Source: Leptospira perolatii (lineage in GTDB: Bacteria; Spirochaetota; Leptospiria; Leptospirales; Leptospiraceae). Taken from it: DNA of 64,000 nt. The notes under the pieces are model-generated. The model did no database searches. It worked only from the letters and a program-made list of their open reading frames with translations, and was not told the DNA's origin. The position numbers and the translations under genes are program-made. Position 1 is the first letter of the stretch, and every line of letters begins with the position of its first letter. Shown in pieces: positions 36,153 through 46,803 of the stretch. The stretch lies in assembly GCF_002811875.1 (NCBI RefSeq), contig NZ_NPDZ01000010.1, positions 62,001 to 126,000 of the forward strand. Reading direction: 5' to 3'.

Positions 36153-36284
36153 CTATATTTGAGTGCAATCTAGAATCTCTCTGGAAGTCGCAGCTTGGTA
36201 CCTCGTTAGATGGAAGATGGATCTGCACTTCGAAATCCGGGTTTTTTATTGCCAAATCAAGCCAAGGCCTGGACTTTACAAAAT

Positions 36285-37169
36285 ATGTTTCAAGGCGTAT
36301 ACACTGCTATCGTCACTCCTTTCAAGAATGGTAAAATCGATTATGATTCGTATTTCAAAATCTTGGAAAAGCAAATCAAGGGAGGAGTTACTGGGATAGT
36401 TCCTTGCGGAACCACCGGAGAATCTCCCACTCTTTCTCACGCAGAACACGCCGAGCTGATTCGGGAGACTGTAAAGGCGGTGCAAGGTAAGGTACAGGTA
36501 GTCGCTGGCACTGGATCCAATTCCACAAGAGAAGCCGTGGAACTTACTGAGGCTGCGTGCAAGGACGGAGTGGATGGAGTTCTATCGGTAAATCCGTACT
36601 ATAACAAACCTACTCAAGAAGGATTGTATCTTCACTTCAAGGAGATCGCGGAACATTCTAGTGTTCCGGTCATGCTCTACAATATTCCAGGACGTACTTC
36701 GGTAAATCTACTACCCGAAACTGTACTTAGATTGTCTCAGCTTCCGAAAATTCGATCTATGAAAGAAGCGACGGGAGACCTAGGACAAATGGCGAAATTG
36801 ATTTCGGTCGTAGGTTCCAAAATGACCGTACTTTCTGGAGATGATAATCTCACTTTACCTTTGCTGTCTATTGGTGGAGTGGGAGTGGTTTCCGTCGTTA
36901 CTAACTTGTTTCCTGCAAGTATCGTAAAACTGGTCGAATCTTTTCGTAAGGGAGATTTGGAGACAGCAAGGAAAATACATTACGATTTTCTTGAATTATT
37001 CAGTCTCGCATTCATAGAGACGAATCCGATTCCGATCAAGGCGGCTATGTCTTGGCAAGGATATTGCACCCAAGAAATACGATTGCCTATGACTCCTTTG
37101 AGTGAAGGTCCTGGCGCAGAAAAGTTAAAAAAAGCGATTTCTGATCTACTTTCTAAAGGTTACGACTGA
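36285..37169 (+). CDS. dapA: 4-hydroxy-tetrahydrodipicolinate synthase
   Basis: Condenses pyruvate and aspartate semialdehyde in the lysine/diaminopimelate pathway. The frame opens at 36210, but the ATG at 36285 ([13 protein letters not shown]) gives the normal 294-residue length. Key residues by this numbering are the TT pair in [12 protein letters not shown], Tyr132 (YNIPGRTS) and the Schiff-base Lys160 (MKEATGD). No strong Shine-Dalgarno is seen. It heads a tight unit: dapA, dapB, cdaA, cdaR, acpS. Confidence 0.96.
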   Translation: MFQGVYTAIVTPFKNGKIDYDSYFKILEKQIKGGVTGIVPCGTTGESPTLSHAEHAELIRETVKAVQGKVQVVAGTGSNSTREAVELTEAACKDGVDGVLSVNPYYNKPTQEGLYLHFKEIAEHSSVPVMLYNIPGRTSVNLLPETVLRLSQLPKIRSMKEATGDLGQMAKLISVVGSKMTVLSGDDNLTLPLLSIGGVGVVSVVTNLFPASIVKLVESFRKGDLETARKIHYDFLELFSLAFIETNPIPIKAAMSWQGYCTQEIRLPMTPLSEGPGAEKLKKAISDLLSKGYD

Positions 37170-37179
37170 GGGTACAATT

Positions 37180-37989
37180 TTGCAGGGAAAGAATCTTGTC
37201 ACCGTAGTCGGCGCTTCCGGCAGAATGGGGAAGGCAATCCTACAGGTTTTGTACGCCTCCAAAATTTCTCAGTTGTCCAGTGCGGTCGTAAGTGACGGAT
37301 CCGTTTTCCTGGGTTTGGATTCCGGTTTGCACGCTGGACTCAAGCAAAATGAAATCAAATTTTCGGATGATCTGAATAATGCGGTCCAAAGCTGTGATAC
37401 GGTTATCGATTTTTCCACAAGGGAAGTTCTGTTAGAAGTGTTAGAGGCATGTGTGCGAGCTTCCAAACCTTTGGTTGTCGGAACCACTGGACTGACGGAC
37501 CTGCATAAGCAAAAATTAATAGAGGCTTCCAAGAAGATTCCGATCGTTTATTCTCCCAACATGTCGATCGGAGTGAATTTGCTTTTCAAACTGACAGAGA
37601 TTGCCGCGAAAGTAATGGGAGAACTCGCAGATATCGAAATCCAGGATATACACCATCGTCATAAAAAAGATGCTCCTTCCGGAACCGCCGACAAGCTAAA
37701 GTCGATCTTATTAGAGACTCTCTCTAGAAAAGAAGACAACGTAATTTATGGCCGGCATTCTCATTCGCTTCCCGAACGAGACCCAAAAGAAATCGCGATC
37801 CATACATTGCGCGCCGGAGAAGTGATCGGAGATCATACTGTGTATTTTTTTACTCCGGAAGAAAGGGTAGAAATTACTCATAAAGCGCAAGACAGAAAGA
37901 CTTTCGCTGTCGGCTCAGTAAAGGCCGCAGAGTTTCTAGTCGGAAAGCCCAGCGGCTTGTACGATATGTTTGCAGTATTAGGATTATAG
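37180..37989 (+). CDS. dapB: 4-hydroxy-tetrahydrodipicolinate reductase
   Basis: NAD(P)H-dependent reductase and the second enzyme of the DapA branch. The 269-residue protein has the Rossmann motif [13 protein letters not shown] and the DapB signature [15 protein letters not shown], with the catalytic His and Lys. GTTGL and [11 protein letters not shown] are typical. The start is a TTG at 37180, preceded by GAGGG. It lies 10 bases after dapA and 11 before cdaA, so co-transcription is likely. Cofactor preference is not decided. Confidence 0.96.
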   Translation: MQGKNLVTVVGASGRMGKAILQVLYASKISQLSSAVVSDGSVFLGLDSGLHAGLKQNEIKFSDDLNNAVQSCDTVIDFSTREVLLEVLEACVRASKPLVVGTTGLTDLHKQKLIEASKKIPIVYSPNMSIGVNLLFKLTEIAAKVMGELADIEIQDIHHRHKKDAPSGTADKLKSILLETLSRKEDNVIYGRHSHSLPERDPKEIAIHTLRAGEVIGDHTVYFFTPEERVEITHKAQDRKTFAVGSVKAAEFLVGKPSGLYDMFAVLGL

Positions 37990-38000
37990 AATCAGTAACG

Positions 38001-38837
38001 ATGAGTTTTTTTAAGAACATTACCCTATTCCAGAACGATAAATTCGGAATCAACGTAATCTTAGATATTCTGATCGTAAGCTTTCTTATCTATCAATTTT
38101 ATTCCACGATCCGAAGGACCAGAGGAGTACAGCTTTTGCTCGGCATCGGTCTTATCTGGTTGCTGGGAATCATTGCCCAGTATTTGGAATTTGAACTTCT
38201 GGATTGGATTATAGACAATATTCGACCTGCATTGGTATTCGCGATCATCGTACTTTTGCAACCTGAGCTCCGAAAAATTACGGGGGATATGGCGAGGTTG
38301 AAACTGTTCCGGCTTTTTTTGGTTAAACAAGTGACCGAGTTGGATGAGATCGTAGAAGCGGCGAGGTCGATGGCTAAAACCAAGACCGGGGCTTTGATTG
38401 CAATTGTAAGAGAACATAGTCTGAAGGATATCTCCGAACAAGCGGTGCAACTCGATGCGATCCTTTCTACAAATCTGCTATTAACGATTTTTAAAAAGAA
38501 TTCTCCCTTGCACGATGGCGCTGTAATTATCGAACAGAACAGAATTGCCTGCGCAGGAGCTTTTTTCCCTCAGATGTCCCAAAATTTGGACGATCCGCAA
38601 ATGGGAGCAAGGCACAGAGCAGCCTTGGGAGTTACCGAAGAGTCGGACGCGGTCGTCGTAGTGACTTCAGAAGAGACCGGGGAAATTTCGGTTTGCTACG
38701 ACGGAGAAATGTTGCACCCGGTCAAACCGCTCGAATTAAAGAACTTACTCAGAACCATCCTACAAGAAAGAAAATCAACTTCGGAGAGAAAACCCGAGTC
38801 CGAAGACAAATCCTCTGCAGAGGATAAAAATGATTAA
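38001..38837 (+). CDS. cdaA: Diadenylate cyclase CdaA
   Basis: Makes cyclic di-AMP from two ATP at the cytoplasmic membrane. The 278-residue protein has three N-terminal membrane segments (about 16-32, 46-60, 75-88), then the DisA-N (DAC) domain with the catalytic motifs DGA at 172-174 (HDGAVII) and RHR at 204-206 (ARHRAALG). A charged Lys/Glu-rich tail ends the protein. The downstream cdaR overlaps by eight bases, the usual CdaA-CdaR arrangement. The glmM gene that often follows in Firmicutes is absent. Confidence 0.95.
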   Translation: MSFFKNITLFQNDKFGINVILDILIVSFLIYQFYSTIRRTRGVQLLLGIGLIWLLGIIAQYLEFELLDWIIDNIRPALVFAIIVLLQPELRKITGDMARLKLFRLFLVKQVTELDEIVEAARSMAKTKTGALIAIVREHSLKDISEQAVQLDAILSTNLLLTIFKKNSPLHDGAVIIEQNRIACAGAFFPQMSQNLDDPQMGARHRAALGVTEESDAVVVVTSEETGEISVCYDGEMLHPVKPLELKNLLRTILQERKSTSERKPESEDKSSAEDKND

Positions 38838-39876
38838 GAAGTTGTTAAATAACTGGCAAGCAAAGCTGGCGTCCTTGTTGATCGCTATCGTATTCTATAT
38901 TAATTTACAAAATTCTAAAATACTTGTTAGAGAAGTAAACATCAAGATAGACTATCCGAAACTTTCAGGCGGTCTGACGATTGCAAGAGGTTCTGATACT
39001 ACTTTTCCGGTCAAGGTGGAAGGAATTCGAGAATACGTGAATTTTTATACTCCTTCCTTGAGAGCCTATGTTTCAGGTGGAGAATTAAAACCAGGAGAGA
39101 ATCTAGTTAGCGTGACTCGAATTGGTGGAGTTCCTGCAGGACTCAGGGTCACAAGGCTCAAAGAAAAAGTAAAGATCATCGTAGAGTCGAATGTTAGCCG
39201 GAACCTAGGAATAGATGTCAAGTTTACCGGGGATCCTCCGAAAGACTATGTGAAAGCATCCCATTTTATTTCGCCTGCTGCTGTAGGAGTAGTAGGCAAC
39301 ACTTCCCAACTGGACAAGGTCGGAAGAATTACTCTGCCTCAAATTTCTCTGAAAGACAAAACGGAATCTTTTACGGTAAAATACAAATTACCTGATTTGC
39401 CGGCAGGTTTGCATTATCGAGATAACTTAAAGGAAGCGACTGTTCGAGTAAACATCATCGCGAACTCTTCTACACCCGGAGAAAGCATTGTTCTCGGAAT
39501 TCCGGTCAAGTGCCAGACACTCGATCCGAATTTAGAAGCTGAGTTTTCGGAGCAAGAGATCTCCGTAAAACTGCAATCCAAAACTCCGCTGCGCAGTATT
39601 CAGATCATCAAGGGTCTTTCTGCAACCGTTGTCTGTTCCCACAAATATGATCCTAAAACAAAGAAAATCCTTCCGGACAACAAACCTGTACTCGCAAAAG
39701 TCCGACTTACAAAGTCTCCTACTTTGAAGTCTGTGGATATCCAAAGTTTCTTTCCAGATCGGATTTCTATTCTTTACAGAGTTTTACCTGACGGAGTACC
39801 GGAAGGGGAAGAAGGAACGGAAGGAGAAACAGGTACGGGATCCGAAGAGAGTTTGCCCTCTCCCGAGGAAGAATGA
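38830..39876 (+). CDS. cdaR: CdaR-like protein with YbbR repeats
   Basis: CdaR is a membrane-anchored regulator of CdaA with extracytoplasmic YbbR domains. The 348-residue protein has one N-terminal membrane segment ([16 protein letters not shown]), then repeated YbbR-like beta units (for example [20 protein letters not shown] and [20 protein letters not shown]). The C-terminus is an acidic low-complexity tail ([20 protein letters not shown]). The start overlaps cdaA by eight bases, and acpS starts four bases before its end. The functional call rests on domain and position. Confidence 0.88.
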   Translation: MIKKLLNNWQAKLASLLIAIVFYINLQNSKILVREVNIKIDYPKLSGGLTIARGSDTTFPVKVEGIREYVNFYTPSLRAYVSGGELKPGENLVSVTRIGGVPAGLRVTRLKEKVKIIVESNVSRNLGIDVKFTGDPPKDYVKASHFISPAAVGVVGNTSQLDKVGRITLPQISLKDKTESFTVKYKLPDLPAGLHYRDNLKEATVRVNIIANSSTPGESIVLGIPVKCQTLDPNLEAEFSEQEISVKLQSKTPLRSIQIIKGLSATVVCSHKYDPKTKKILPDNKPVLAKVRLTKSPTLKSVDIQSFFPDRISILYRVLPDGVPEGEEGTEGETGTGSEESLPSPEEE

Positions 39877-40253
39877 AGATCTCGGTCGGAAACGACATCG
39901 TAGAAAATACCAGAATCCGTGAAATGCTTGTAAAGCACGGAGAAAGATTTCTAAGAAAGATCTTTTCCGAGTCGGAAATACAATACTGTACTAGAAGAAA
40001 GGATCCGGTTCCTCATTTGAGCGGTCGGTTTTGTGTAAAAGAAGCGTTTATCAAGGCGATCGAGCCCGGAGACCGAGTCTCTCTGGATATGAGGGAAATC
40101 GAGCTTTTCGGCTTGGATTTTGGAAAAAAAGAATTGGTACTTCACGGAAAATCCAAAGAATTGTTCCTCGAGAAAGGATATAGCGGTGTTTCCGTCTCCA
40201 TCAGTCACGCGGAGAATTATTCCACTGCTGTAGTAGTGTTATACAAGGAGTGA
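39873..40253 (+). CDS. acpS: Holo-[acyl-carrier-protein] synthase
   Basis: AcpS transfers 4'-phosphopantetheine from CoA to apo-ACP. The 126-residue protein has the usual length and motifs: VGNDIVENTRI with the metal-binding Asp at the N-terminus, FCVKEAFIKAI with Glu and Lys, and SISHAENYSTAVVV near the C-terminus. It overlaps cdaR by four bases (ATGA), which indicates translational coupling. A five-base gap separates it from the small TPR gene downstream. Confidence 0.95.
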   Translation: MKISVGNDIVENTRIREMLVKHGERFLRKIFSESEIQYCTRRKDPVPHLSGRFCVKEAFIKAIEPGDRVSLDMREIELFGLDFGKKELVLHGKSKELFLEKGYSGVSVSISHAENYSTAVVVLYKE

Positions 40254-40257
40254 GTCT

Positions 40258-40479
40258 ATGGTTACCGAATCATTTAAGGAAACGATGAAGTTCTACAACG
40301 ATGGGCTGCAACTTTACAAAAATCGCAAGTTCAGAGAAGCCTTAGAGCTTTTTAAGAGAGCCTTGGAAATCACTCCTGACGATGGTCCTTCTAAAAAATA
40401 CATAGGCAGATGCGAAGCGTTTATCGCAAACCCTCCTCCCGATGACTGGGATGGGGTCTTTGAAATGAAAACCAAGTAA
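40258..40479 (+). CDS. 73-residue TPR protein resembling the C-terminal tail of CHASE2 cyclases
   Basis: The whole protein is one TPR hairpin (YNDGLQLYKNRKFREALEL, then FKRALEITPDDGPSKKYIGR) followed by PPPDDWDGVFEMKTK. This layout, with DGPS, an Arg-Cys pair, P-P-x-D-W-D-G-V and a final Lys, is what one finds at the extreme C-terminus of many class III adenylate cyclases with CHASE2 domains. Here it is a free-standing gene with its own ATG and a GGAG upstream. The CHASE2 cyclase at 52418 ends without such a tail. A role as detached partner is speculation. Confidence 0.8.
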   Translation: MVTESFKETMKFYNDGLQLYKNRKFREALELFKRALEITPDDGPSKKYIGRCEAFIANPPPDDWDGVFEMKTK

Positions 40480-40489
40480 CCCAGGAATC

Positions 40490-40873
40490 ATGACTAAAAA
40501 AGCAACCGTTAGCCATAAACCGGCTCGTAACCTTACTGAATACGGAGCCATCTCCACCGTTCTGGGAAAGGAAACTTCCTTTTCCGGGATTCTGAATTTT
40601 CGTAAACCTTTGGAAATTTCTGGCCAATTCCAAGGCGAGATCGAATCTGAAGGATTTTTATTGATCAGCGAAGGCGCAAAGGTCAAGGCGAACATCAAAG
40701 CCGGGACTGTAATCGTGGGTGGAGAGATCACCGGAAATGTGATCGCGACACAAAGATTAGAAATGCTACCGAGCGGAAAAGTAAACGGAAACATCAAGAC
40801 AGCAAAGTTGCAGATCGCGGACGGAGTGGTCTTCGAAGGCAACTGCGAAATGATCCTTCCTAATAAGGATTGA
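40490..40873 (+). CDS. Bactofilin family protein (second copy)
   Basis: The 127-residue protein has the bactofilin beta-helix: TEYGAISTVLGKETSFSGIL, then steps KPLEISGQFQGEIESEG, GTVIVGGEITGNVIAT and GKVNGNIKTAKLQI. A short basic N-terminal tail (MTKKATVSHKPARN) may bind membrane or DNA. It differs enough from the copy at 30090 to be an old paralogue. AGGA stands before the ATG at 40490. It lies 10 bases after the small TPR gene and 22 before the membrane protein at 40896. Confidence 0.93.
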   Translation: MTKKATVSHKPARNLTEYGAISTVLGKETSFSGILNFRKPLEISGQFQGEIESEGFLLISEGAKVKANIKAGTVIVGGEITGNVIATQRLEMLPSGKVNGNIKTAKLQIADGVVFEGNCEMILPNKD

Positions 40874-40895
40874 CCCCTCGGGTCTTTCTGCAATA

Positions 40896-41156
40896 TTGGT
40901 ATCCACAAGCCCGAAACGACCGTTGGATAGTGCAAAAGTCGGAAAAATCGCCTTAGCAATTATCCTGGGAACCCTGGTTGGCGCTGTTGCCGGAGTAATC
41001 TTAGACCATCTACTAGGTCTTTCTTTCTTCTCCAAGGGGCTTCTCAAAGAAGCGTTCTCGTTAGAGCTGTATGTAATTAAAGTCGAGATTCAATTTACCC
41101 CTGCGAGCCTGTTCGGGCTTGTGGCGACATTGTTTTTCGTACTAAAAAAGGGGTAA
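40896..41156 (+). CDS. Small membrane protein, DUF4321-like
   Basis: The 86-residue protein has two hydrophobic segments ([20 protein letters not shown] and [12 protein letters not shown]) around [20 protein letters not shown]. This pattern resembles the DUF4321 family of small bacterial membrane proteins. The start is a TTG at 40896; a second TTG ten codons on is possible. It lies 7 bases before rpsB and may share its transcript. Function unknown. Confidence 0.7.
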   Translation: MVSTSPKRPLDSAKVGKIALAIILGTLVGAVAGVILDHLLGLSFFSKGLLKEAFSLELYVIKVEIQFTPASLFGLVATLFFVLKKG

Positions 41157-41163
41157 ACAACTC

Positions 41164-42081
41164 ATGTCCGTAATTTCCATGAAAAATCTATTGGAGACCG
41201 GTGTACACTTCGGTCACCAGACTCGTAAATGGAATCCAAAAATGGCTCCGTATGTCTTCACAGCAAGAAACGGAATCCATATCATCGACCTTCAAAAAAC
41301 CGTTCAGAAGGCAAAAGAAGCTTATGATGCTCTCAAGAGACTGACTAACGACGGCAAAAAGGTTTTATTTGTAGGAACTAAAAAGCAAGCCAGAGGAGCG
41401 ATCGAAAGAGAAGCACTCCGCTGCAGCATGTTCTTTATCAACAATCGCTGGCCAGGTGGTTTATTAACAAACTGGAATACAGTAAAAAAATCCATCGCTC
41501 GTTTGAAAAAACTAGAGGGAATGGAAGCAGATAACACTTTCGAAAAAGAAGTAAAAACCAAGAAGGAAGTTCTCGCATTGCGTAGAGAAATGGAGAAACT
41601 TCGTAAGACCCTAGGCGGAATCAAAGACATGGTTACGATTCCGGAAATTCTGTTCGTGATCGATCCTAAGAAAGAAGAAATCGCTGTAAAGGAAGCGCGT
41701 AAACTCGGACTGAAAATTTTCGCAGTCGTGGATACAAATTGCGATCCTGAACTGATCGATTATCCAATCCCAGGAAACGATGATGCGATTCGTGCGATCT
41801 CTCTTTTCTTGGAGACAATGTCGAATGCGGTGATCGAAGGAACAGGCGGAGTCGTAGAACAACCTCGCTTTAGCGAAGATCTGGATTCGGAAGCACTTGC
41901 TCTGGAATACCAAGGTGAGTACGATGAAAGCGGTAAGTTCATCATGGACGAAGATTTGGATAAGAAAGCTGCAGCAGCTGCTTCTTCTTCTACTACTACT
42001 GAAGAGCCACCTGCTGCTACTTCCGAAGACAAAGGCAGCGCATCAGCTGCTACCACAATCGAAATCGATAAGAAAGAGTAA
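41164..42081 (+). CDS. rpsB: 30S ribosomal protein S2
   Basis: Ribosomal protein of the small subunit, needed for S1 binding in many bacteria. The 305-residue protein starts with [20 protein letters not shown] and contains [14 protein letters not shown] and [19 protein letters not shown]. It is about 60 residues longer than E. coli S2 because of a low-complexity tail (about 260-305) rich in Ala, Ser, Thr and Glu. The gene heads the conserved translation/envelope series rpsB-tsf-pyrH-frr-uppS-cdsA-dxr-rseP-proS. Confidence 0.98.
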   Translation: MSVISMKNLLETGVHFGHQTRKWNPKMAPYVFTARNGIHIIDLQKTVQKAKEAYDALKRLTNDGKKVLFVGTKKQARGAIEREALRCSMFFINNRWPGGLLTNWNTVKKSIARLKKLEGMEADNTFEKEVKTKKEVLALRREMEKLRKTLGGIKDMVTIPEILFVIDPKKEEIAVKEARKLGLKIFAVVDTNCDPELIDYPIPGNDDAIRAISLFLETMSNAVIEGTGGVVEQPRFSEDLDSEALALEYQGEYDESGKFIMDEDLDKKAAAAASSSTTTEEPPAATSEDKGSASAATTIEIDKKE

Positions 42082-42092
42082 GGAGAAAGACT

Positions 42093-42692
42093 TTGTCAGC
42101 ATCTACCACAGATTTGATTAAAGAGCTCCGTGACCGAACTGGCGCGGGGCTGATGGATTGTAAAAAAGCTCTCGCAGAGAACGGTAACAATATCGAAAAG
42201 TCCATGGACTGGCTGCGTGAAAAAGGAATCGCAAAGGCTGCGAAAAAGGCCGGTCGCGTAACCAAAGAAGGACGCGTCGTTTCCTATATCCACGGAGACG
42301 GAAAGATCGGAGTGCTATTGGAGCTCAACTCTGAGACTGATTTCGTAGCTAGAAACGAAGCTTTCGAAACTCTCGGAAAAGAGATCTGCATGCAAATCGC
42401 AGCGATGTCTCCTTTGTATGTGAGCGAAGAACAAGTTCCAGCAGATGAGATCGAAAAAGAAAAGAAAGTACTCGAAAGCCAGCTCAAAGAAGAAGGCAAA
42501 AAACCAGAGCAGATCGAAAAGATCGTTCCGGGAAAAATCAAGAAATACTACTCCGAAGTTTGTCTTTTGAACCAAGCATTCATCAAGGACAATGCAAAGA
42601 CTGTGGATGATTTGATCAAAGAATCCATTTCTAAATTCGGAGAGAATATCACGATCGCTCGATTCTCCAGATACCAGGTAGGCGGTCTGTAG
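42093..42692 (+). CDS. tsf: Elongation factor Ts (short form)
   Basis: Guanine nucleotide exchange factor for EF-Tu. The 199-residue length matches the short bacterial EF-Ts type, which lacks one of the two core subdomains of the 283-residue E. coli protein. The N-terminal UBA-like part has LRDRTGAGLMDCKKAL, and the core has LLELNSETDFVARNEAF. The start is a TTG with AGGAGAAAGA upstream. It is 11 bases after rpsB and 3 bases before pyrH, so it is clearly operonic. Confidence 0.97.
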   Translation: MSASTTDLIKELRDRTGAGLMDCKKALAENGNNIEKSMDWLREKGIAKAAKKAGRVTKEGRVVSYIHGDGKIGVLLELNSETDFVARNEAFETLGKEICMQIAAMSPLYVSEEQVPADEIEKEKKVLESQLKEEGKKPEQIEKIVPGKIKKYYSEVCLLNQAFIKDNAKTVDDLIKESISKFGENITIARFSRYQVGGL

Positions 42693-42695
42693 ACC

Positions 42696-43445
42696 TTGGG
42701 CTCAGAGTCGGCTCAGTATAAGAGAATCTTAATAAAACTCTCCGGTGAGGCACTCGCCGGAGAAGGCGAATTCGGGATTGATACAAACAAGGCTCACTCT
42801 CTCGCCGAAGAAATCCAAGAAGTACATTCCTTAGGCGTGGAAATCGCCTTAGTAGTCGGAGGTGGAAACATTATCCGAGGCACGAATCTCGCCAAGGCCG
42901 GAATCGATCGCGCTACTGCGGACTATATGGGAATGCTCGCTACGATCCAGAACGCTCTGGCACTGCAAGATGCCTGCGAAAAAAAGGGGATCTATACCCG
43001 GGTTCAGTCAGCGATCGAGATCAATTCGATTGCAGAAAGCTATATCCGACGAAGGGCAGTCCGCCACTTAGAGAAAAAAAGAATCGTTATCTTTGCGGGT
43101 GGTACTGGAAATCCATATTTTACCACGGACACTACTGCCAGCCTTAGGGCAGTAGAAGTCGGTTGCGAAGTGATCTTTAAAGCGACCAAAGTGGATGGAG
43201 TTTATACGGCCGACCCCAAAAAAGAACCTACTGCAAAAAGATACAGTAGGATCTCCTTCATGGAATCTATCAAGCGCAGATTGAAGGTAATGGATTCCAC
43301 TGCATTAAGCCTTTGCATGGAAAATAATATGTCCATTATCGTATTTGACATTTTTAAACGCGGTAATTTAAAAGATCTGGTCATAGGAAAGAATATAGGC
43401 ACCCTTATCTCGAATTCGGAGGATATACGGATCGATGGCGAATGA
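42696..43445 (+). CDS. pyrH: UMP kinase
   Basis: Phosphorylates UMP to UDP and is the bacterial hexameric type of the amino-acid-kinase fold. The 249-residue protein has [19 protein letters not shown] at the N-terminus, [40 protein letters not shown] and [12 protein letters not shown], all typical. The start is TTG at 42696. It overlaps frr by 11 bases. GTP activation and UTP inhibition are family features not testable here. Confidence 0.97.
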   Translation: MGSESAQYKRILIKLSGEALAGEGEFGIDTNKAHSLAEEIQEVHSLGVEIALVVGGGNIIRGTNLAKAGIDRATADYMGMLATIQNALALQDACEKKGIYTRVQSAIEINSIAESYIRRRAVRHLEKKRIVIFAGGTGNPYFTTDTTASLRAVEVGCEVIFKATKVDGVYTADPKKEPTAKRYSRISFMESIKRRLKVMDSTALSLCMENNMSIIVFDIFKRGNLKDLVIGKNIGTLISNSEDIRIDGE

Positions 43446-43992
43446 GGAAGTACTAAACGCTATGAAGGCAAAGATGGAGAAGTCCGTGGAACTTCTTCGA
43501 AAAGACTTTGCAAGCATTCGAACCGGCAGGGCAAATCCTGCTTTGATCGAAGATCTAAAAGTAGAATACTACGGCACTCCAACTCCAATCAATCAGTTGG
43601 GAAATATTACGGTTCCTGAACCTAGATTGCTAGTCTTATCTCCCTATGATAAATCGATTATCAAGGACATCGAAAAAGCAATTCAGGCTTCTGGATTGGG
43701 ACTGACTCCTACGAACGATGGTAGCGTGATCCGGATCGCGATTCCGGAGCTGACCGGAGAAAGGAGAAAAGAGCTAGCGAAGCTAGTAAAGGCAAAATCC
43801 GAAGAGAAAAAAGTCGCTGTTCGAAATATCCGTCGGGATGCGATGGAAGATATTAAGAAGCATCACTCTGAAGGAAAGTCCCAGGACGAACTAAAGAACC
43901 TGCAAGACCAGGTCCAAAAAGTAACTGATTCTTATATCGATAAAATCTCCGCAGTGACTTCCGAAAAGGAGAAGGAAATCACTACAGTCTAA
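43435..43992 (+). CDS. frr: Ribosome recycling factor
   Basis: Splits post-termination ribosomes together with EF-G. The 185-residue protein has the normal length and motifs: [19 protein letters not shown], the [20 protein letters not shown] loop and [12 protein letters not shown]. It overlaps the end of pyrH by 11 bases and ends two bases before uppS, so coupled translation along the operon is likely. Confidence 0.98.
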   Translation: MANEEVLNAMKAKMEKSVELLRKDFASIRTGRANPALIEDLKVEYYGTPTPINQLGNITVPEPRLLVLSPYDKSIIKDIEKAIQASGLGLTPTNDGSVIRIAIPELTGERRKELAKLVKAKSEEKKVAVRNIRRDAMEDIKKHHSEGKSQDELKNLQDQVQKVTDSYIDKISAVTSEKEKEITTV

Positions 43993-43993
43993 A

Positions 43994-44711
<718 letters not shown>

Positions 44712-44719
<8 letters not shown>

Positions 44720-45626
44720 AACAACGAAACGGATCCTTTCGGCAGCAGTGCTTGTGGCATTGTATCTGTTTATGATCTTTTACAAAGATTTCTACTATCT
44801 TCAAACTTATTTCATCTTGGCAATCGGTGGAATTATTGGGATTAGCGAATTCTACCGGTTGGCCGATCGAGGACCGAATGGAAGACCTTTCAAAGGTACT
44901 GGGATCTTTTTCTTTTTGGTCATACTTTCCCTCTATTATTTCCGTTTCATCGCGTCACAGAACAAATTTTTACCTCCTTCATTCTTCGATAAGAATATTT
45001 CTTTATTCGTACCACCTTTTGACGCGATTACCTTTTCATTGATTACGCTTTTCTTATGTAGTTTCGTTTTGCAGATCACAAGAAGACCTTTGGATGGGGC
45101 TATTTTCTCTGTGTCCTCGACATTTATCGGAGTGTTTTATTCCGCGATTCCTTTGGGGCATTTGATGCTGCTATTAGGAATGAACCAGGGGATTTATTAT
45201 ATTTTTCTGGTTTCGGTCGCGACTTTCATGACGGATGTAGGCGGTTATTTCGGAGGAAGATGGTTCGGAAGAAATCCCGCAGGACTTGCGATTTCTCCTA
45301 AAAAAACTTGGGAAGGATATTTTTCCGGGATCGTCGTTGCAGCAGGATCCGTATTCTTGCTGAACTTTATCTGGGAAAAAACGACTTCTTTTGTGCCTCC
45401 GGTCACAGGAATGGAGGTGTTGCTCATTTCTGCAGTGGTTTCTCTGGTCGGAACCGTCGGGGATTTGTTGGAATCGGCAATGAAGCGTGATGCAAAAGTT
45501 AAAGATTCCGGGAATCTGATTCCGGGTCACGGTGGAATATTGGATCGTGCGGACTCTCTTTTGCTTACGGTTCCGATCTTATACTTCTATCTACAGATCA
45601 AAGGAGCGTTGGGCTTCGCAGTCTAA
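44712..45626 (+). CDS. cdsA: Phosphatidate cytidylyltransferase
   Basis: Makes CDP-diacylglycerol from CTP and phosphatidate in the inner membrane, the branch point of phospholipid synthesis. The ATG at 44712 gives 304 residues beginning [19 protein letters not shown]; the frame opens earlier, inside uppS. Seven or eight membrane segments are visible. The CDS signature is in the C-terminal part: [19 protein letters not shown] followed by [15 protein letters not shown]. It overlaps uppS by eight bases and ends seven bases before dxr. Confidence 0.96.
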
Positions 45627-45633
45627 CACTAGT

Positions 45634-46803
45634 ATGGCTAGGAACGTCTGCATCCTTGGTGCCTCAGGATCGGTGGGCGAGTCCACATTGAAGGTGCTCC
45701 GCGCCTTTCCCGAAGAGTTTCATCTTCATTCATTCAGCGTTCATTCGAATTTAGAAAAGGCAATGAAAGTTGTGGAGGAGTTCCAACCGGAATTCCTGTG
45801 TATCACTTCTGAATTTGCCGACCGTACGAAACTAGGTTCCAAATACAAAAATACTTCCGTGCTCTATGGGGCATCTTCGCTTTGCGAATTGGTAAAAATC
45901 CCGGAGATAGAGACTGTTGTGACTGCACTGGTAGGTGCCGCAGGAGTTTTGCCCACCGTAGAAGCTATCAAAGCGGGAAAGAAGATCGGAATCGCAAACA
46001 AGGAAACTCTAGTTACCTGCGGCCCTTATATTAATCATCTATTAGAAAATTCTAATTCTATTTTGGTTCCTGTAGATTCTGAGCACAATGCGATCTACCA
46101 ACTTTTGTCTTCGGTAAAAAAGGATTCGGTAGAAAGGATACTTTTGACCGCCTCCGGAGGTCCGTTCCGAACGTTGCCCTTGGAAGAATTGTCTAAGGTC
46201 ACCGTGGAACAGACTTTAAAGCATCCTACTTGGAATATGGGTCCGAAAATCACCGTAGATTCTGCCGGAATGATCAACAAGGGCCTGGAAGTGATCGAAG
46301 CTCACTACCTGTTCGGATTTCCTTACGAAAAAATCGGAGTTACAATCCATCCTCAGAGTATCGCGCACGGAATCGTAGAAACAAAAGATGGCGCTAGTTT
46401 TGTATATTCATCTTATCCAGACATGATTTTTCCTGTGGCTCACTCTTTATTTTATCCGGAAACGGTTCCGAAAGTGCTAAGATATTATCCGGCGACCGAT
46501 TGGGGAAAATTAGAGTTCATGGATGTGGATCCAGAACGTTATCCTGGTTTGGCTCTCGCATACGAGGCAGGTAAAGTCGGAGGAACTGCACCTTCGATTT
46601 TTAATGCGGCGAACGAAGTAGCCGTGGAACTCTTTTTGCAAAAAGAGGTCCGATTTATTGATATTCCAGAATTGATCCGATCTGCTCTTGAATCCGTCGA
46701 AGTGACTTACCCGGTCGAATTGGAAGGTTATCTGAAAGCAGATTTCAATGCCAGGGAATTCATTAGAAATTCCCGAAACAAGAAGGTACTACCGTTATGC
46801 TAA
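45634..46803 (+). CDS. dxr: 1-deoxy-D-xylulose 5-phosphate reductoisomerase
   Basis: Second enzyme of the MEP pathway, the NADPH-dependent step inhibited by fosmidomycin. The frame opens at 45532, but the ATG at 45634 ([18 protein letters not shown]) gives the normal 389 residues. Motifs are the NADPH loop [29 protein letters not shown] (metal-binding Asp and Glu), [24 protein letters not shown] and [11 protein letters not shown]. The last codons overlap rseP by seven bases. Confidence 0.97.
   Translation: MARNVCILGASGSVGESTLKVLRAFPEEFHLHSFSVHSNLEKAMKVVEEFQPEFLCITSEFADRTKLGSKYKNTSVLYGASSLCELVKIPEIETVVTALVGAAGVLPTVEAIKAGKKIGIANKETLVTCGPYINHLLENSNSILVPVDSEHNAIYQLLSSVKKDSVERILLTASGGPFRTLPLEELSKVTVEQTLKHPTWNMGPKITVDSAGMINKGLEVIEAHYLFGFPYEKIGVTIHPQSIAHGIVETKDGASFVYSSYPDMIFPVAHSLFYPETVPKVLRYYPATDWGKLEFMDVDPERYPGLALAYEAGKVGGTAPSIFNAANEVAVELFLQKEVRFIDIPELIRSALESVEVTYPVELEGYLKADFNAREFIRNSRNKKVLPLC

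Noticed and set aside
38061..38450. Minus-strand ORF of 129 residues inside cdaA
   Set aside because: It is antisense to the membrane helices of CdaA, and the plus-strand frame carries conserved catalytic motifs.
45532..45633. Upstream extension of dxr inside cdsA
   Set aside because: The extra residues are not dxr-like, and the ATG at 45634 begins with the standard NADPH-binding motif.
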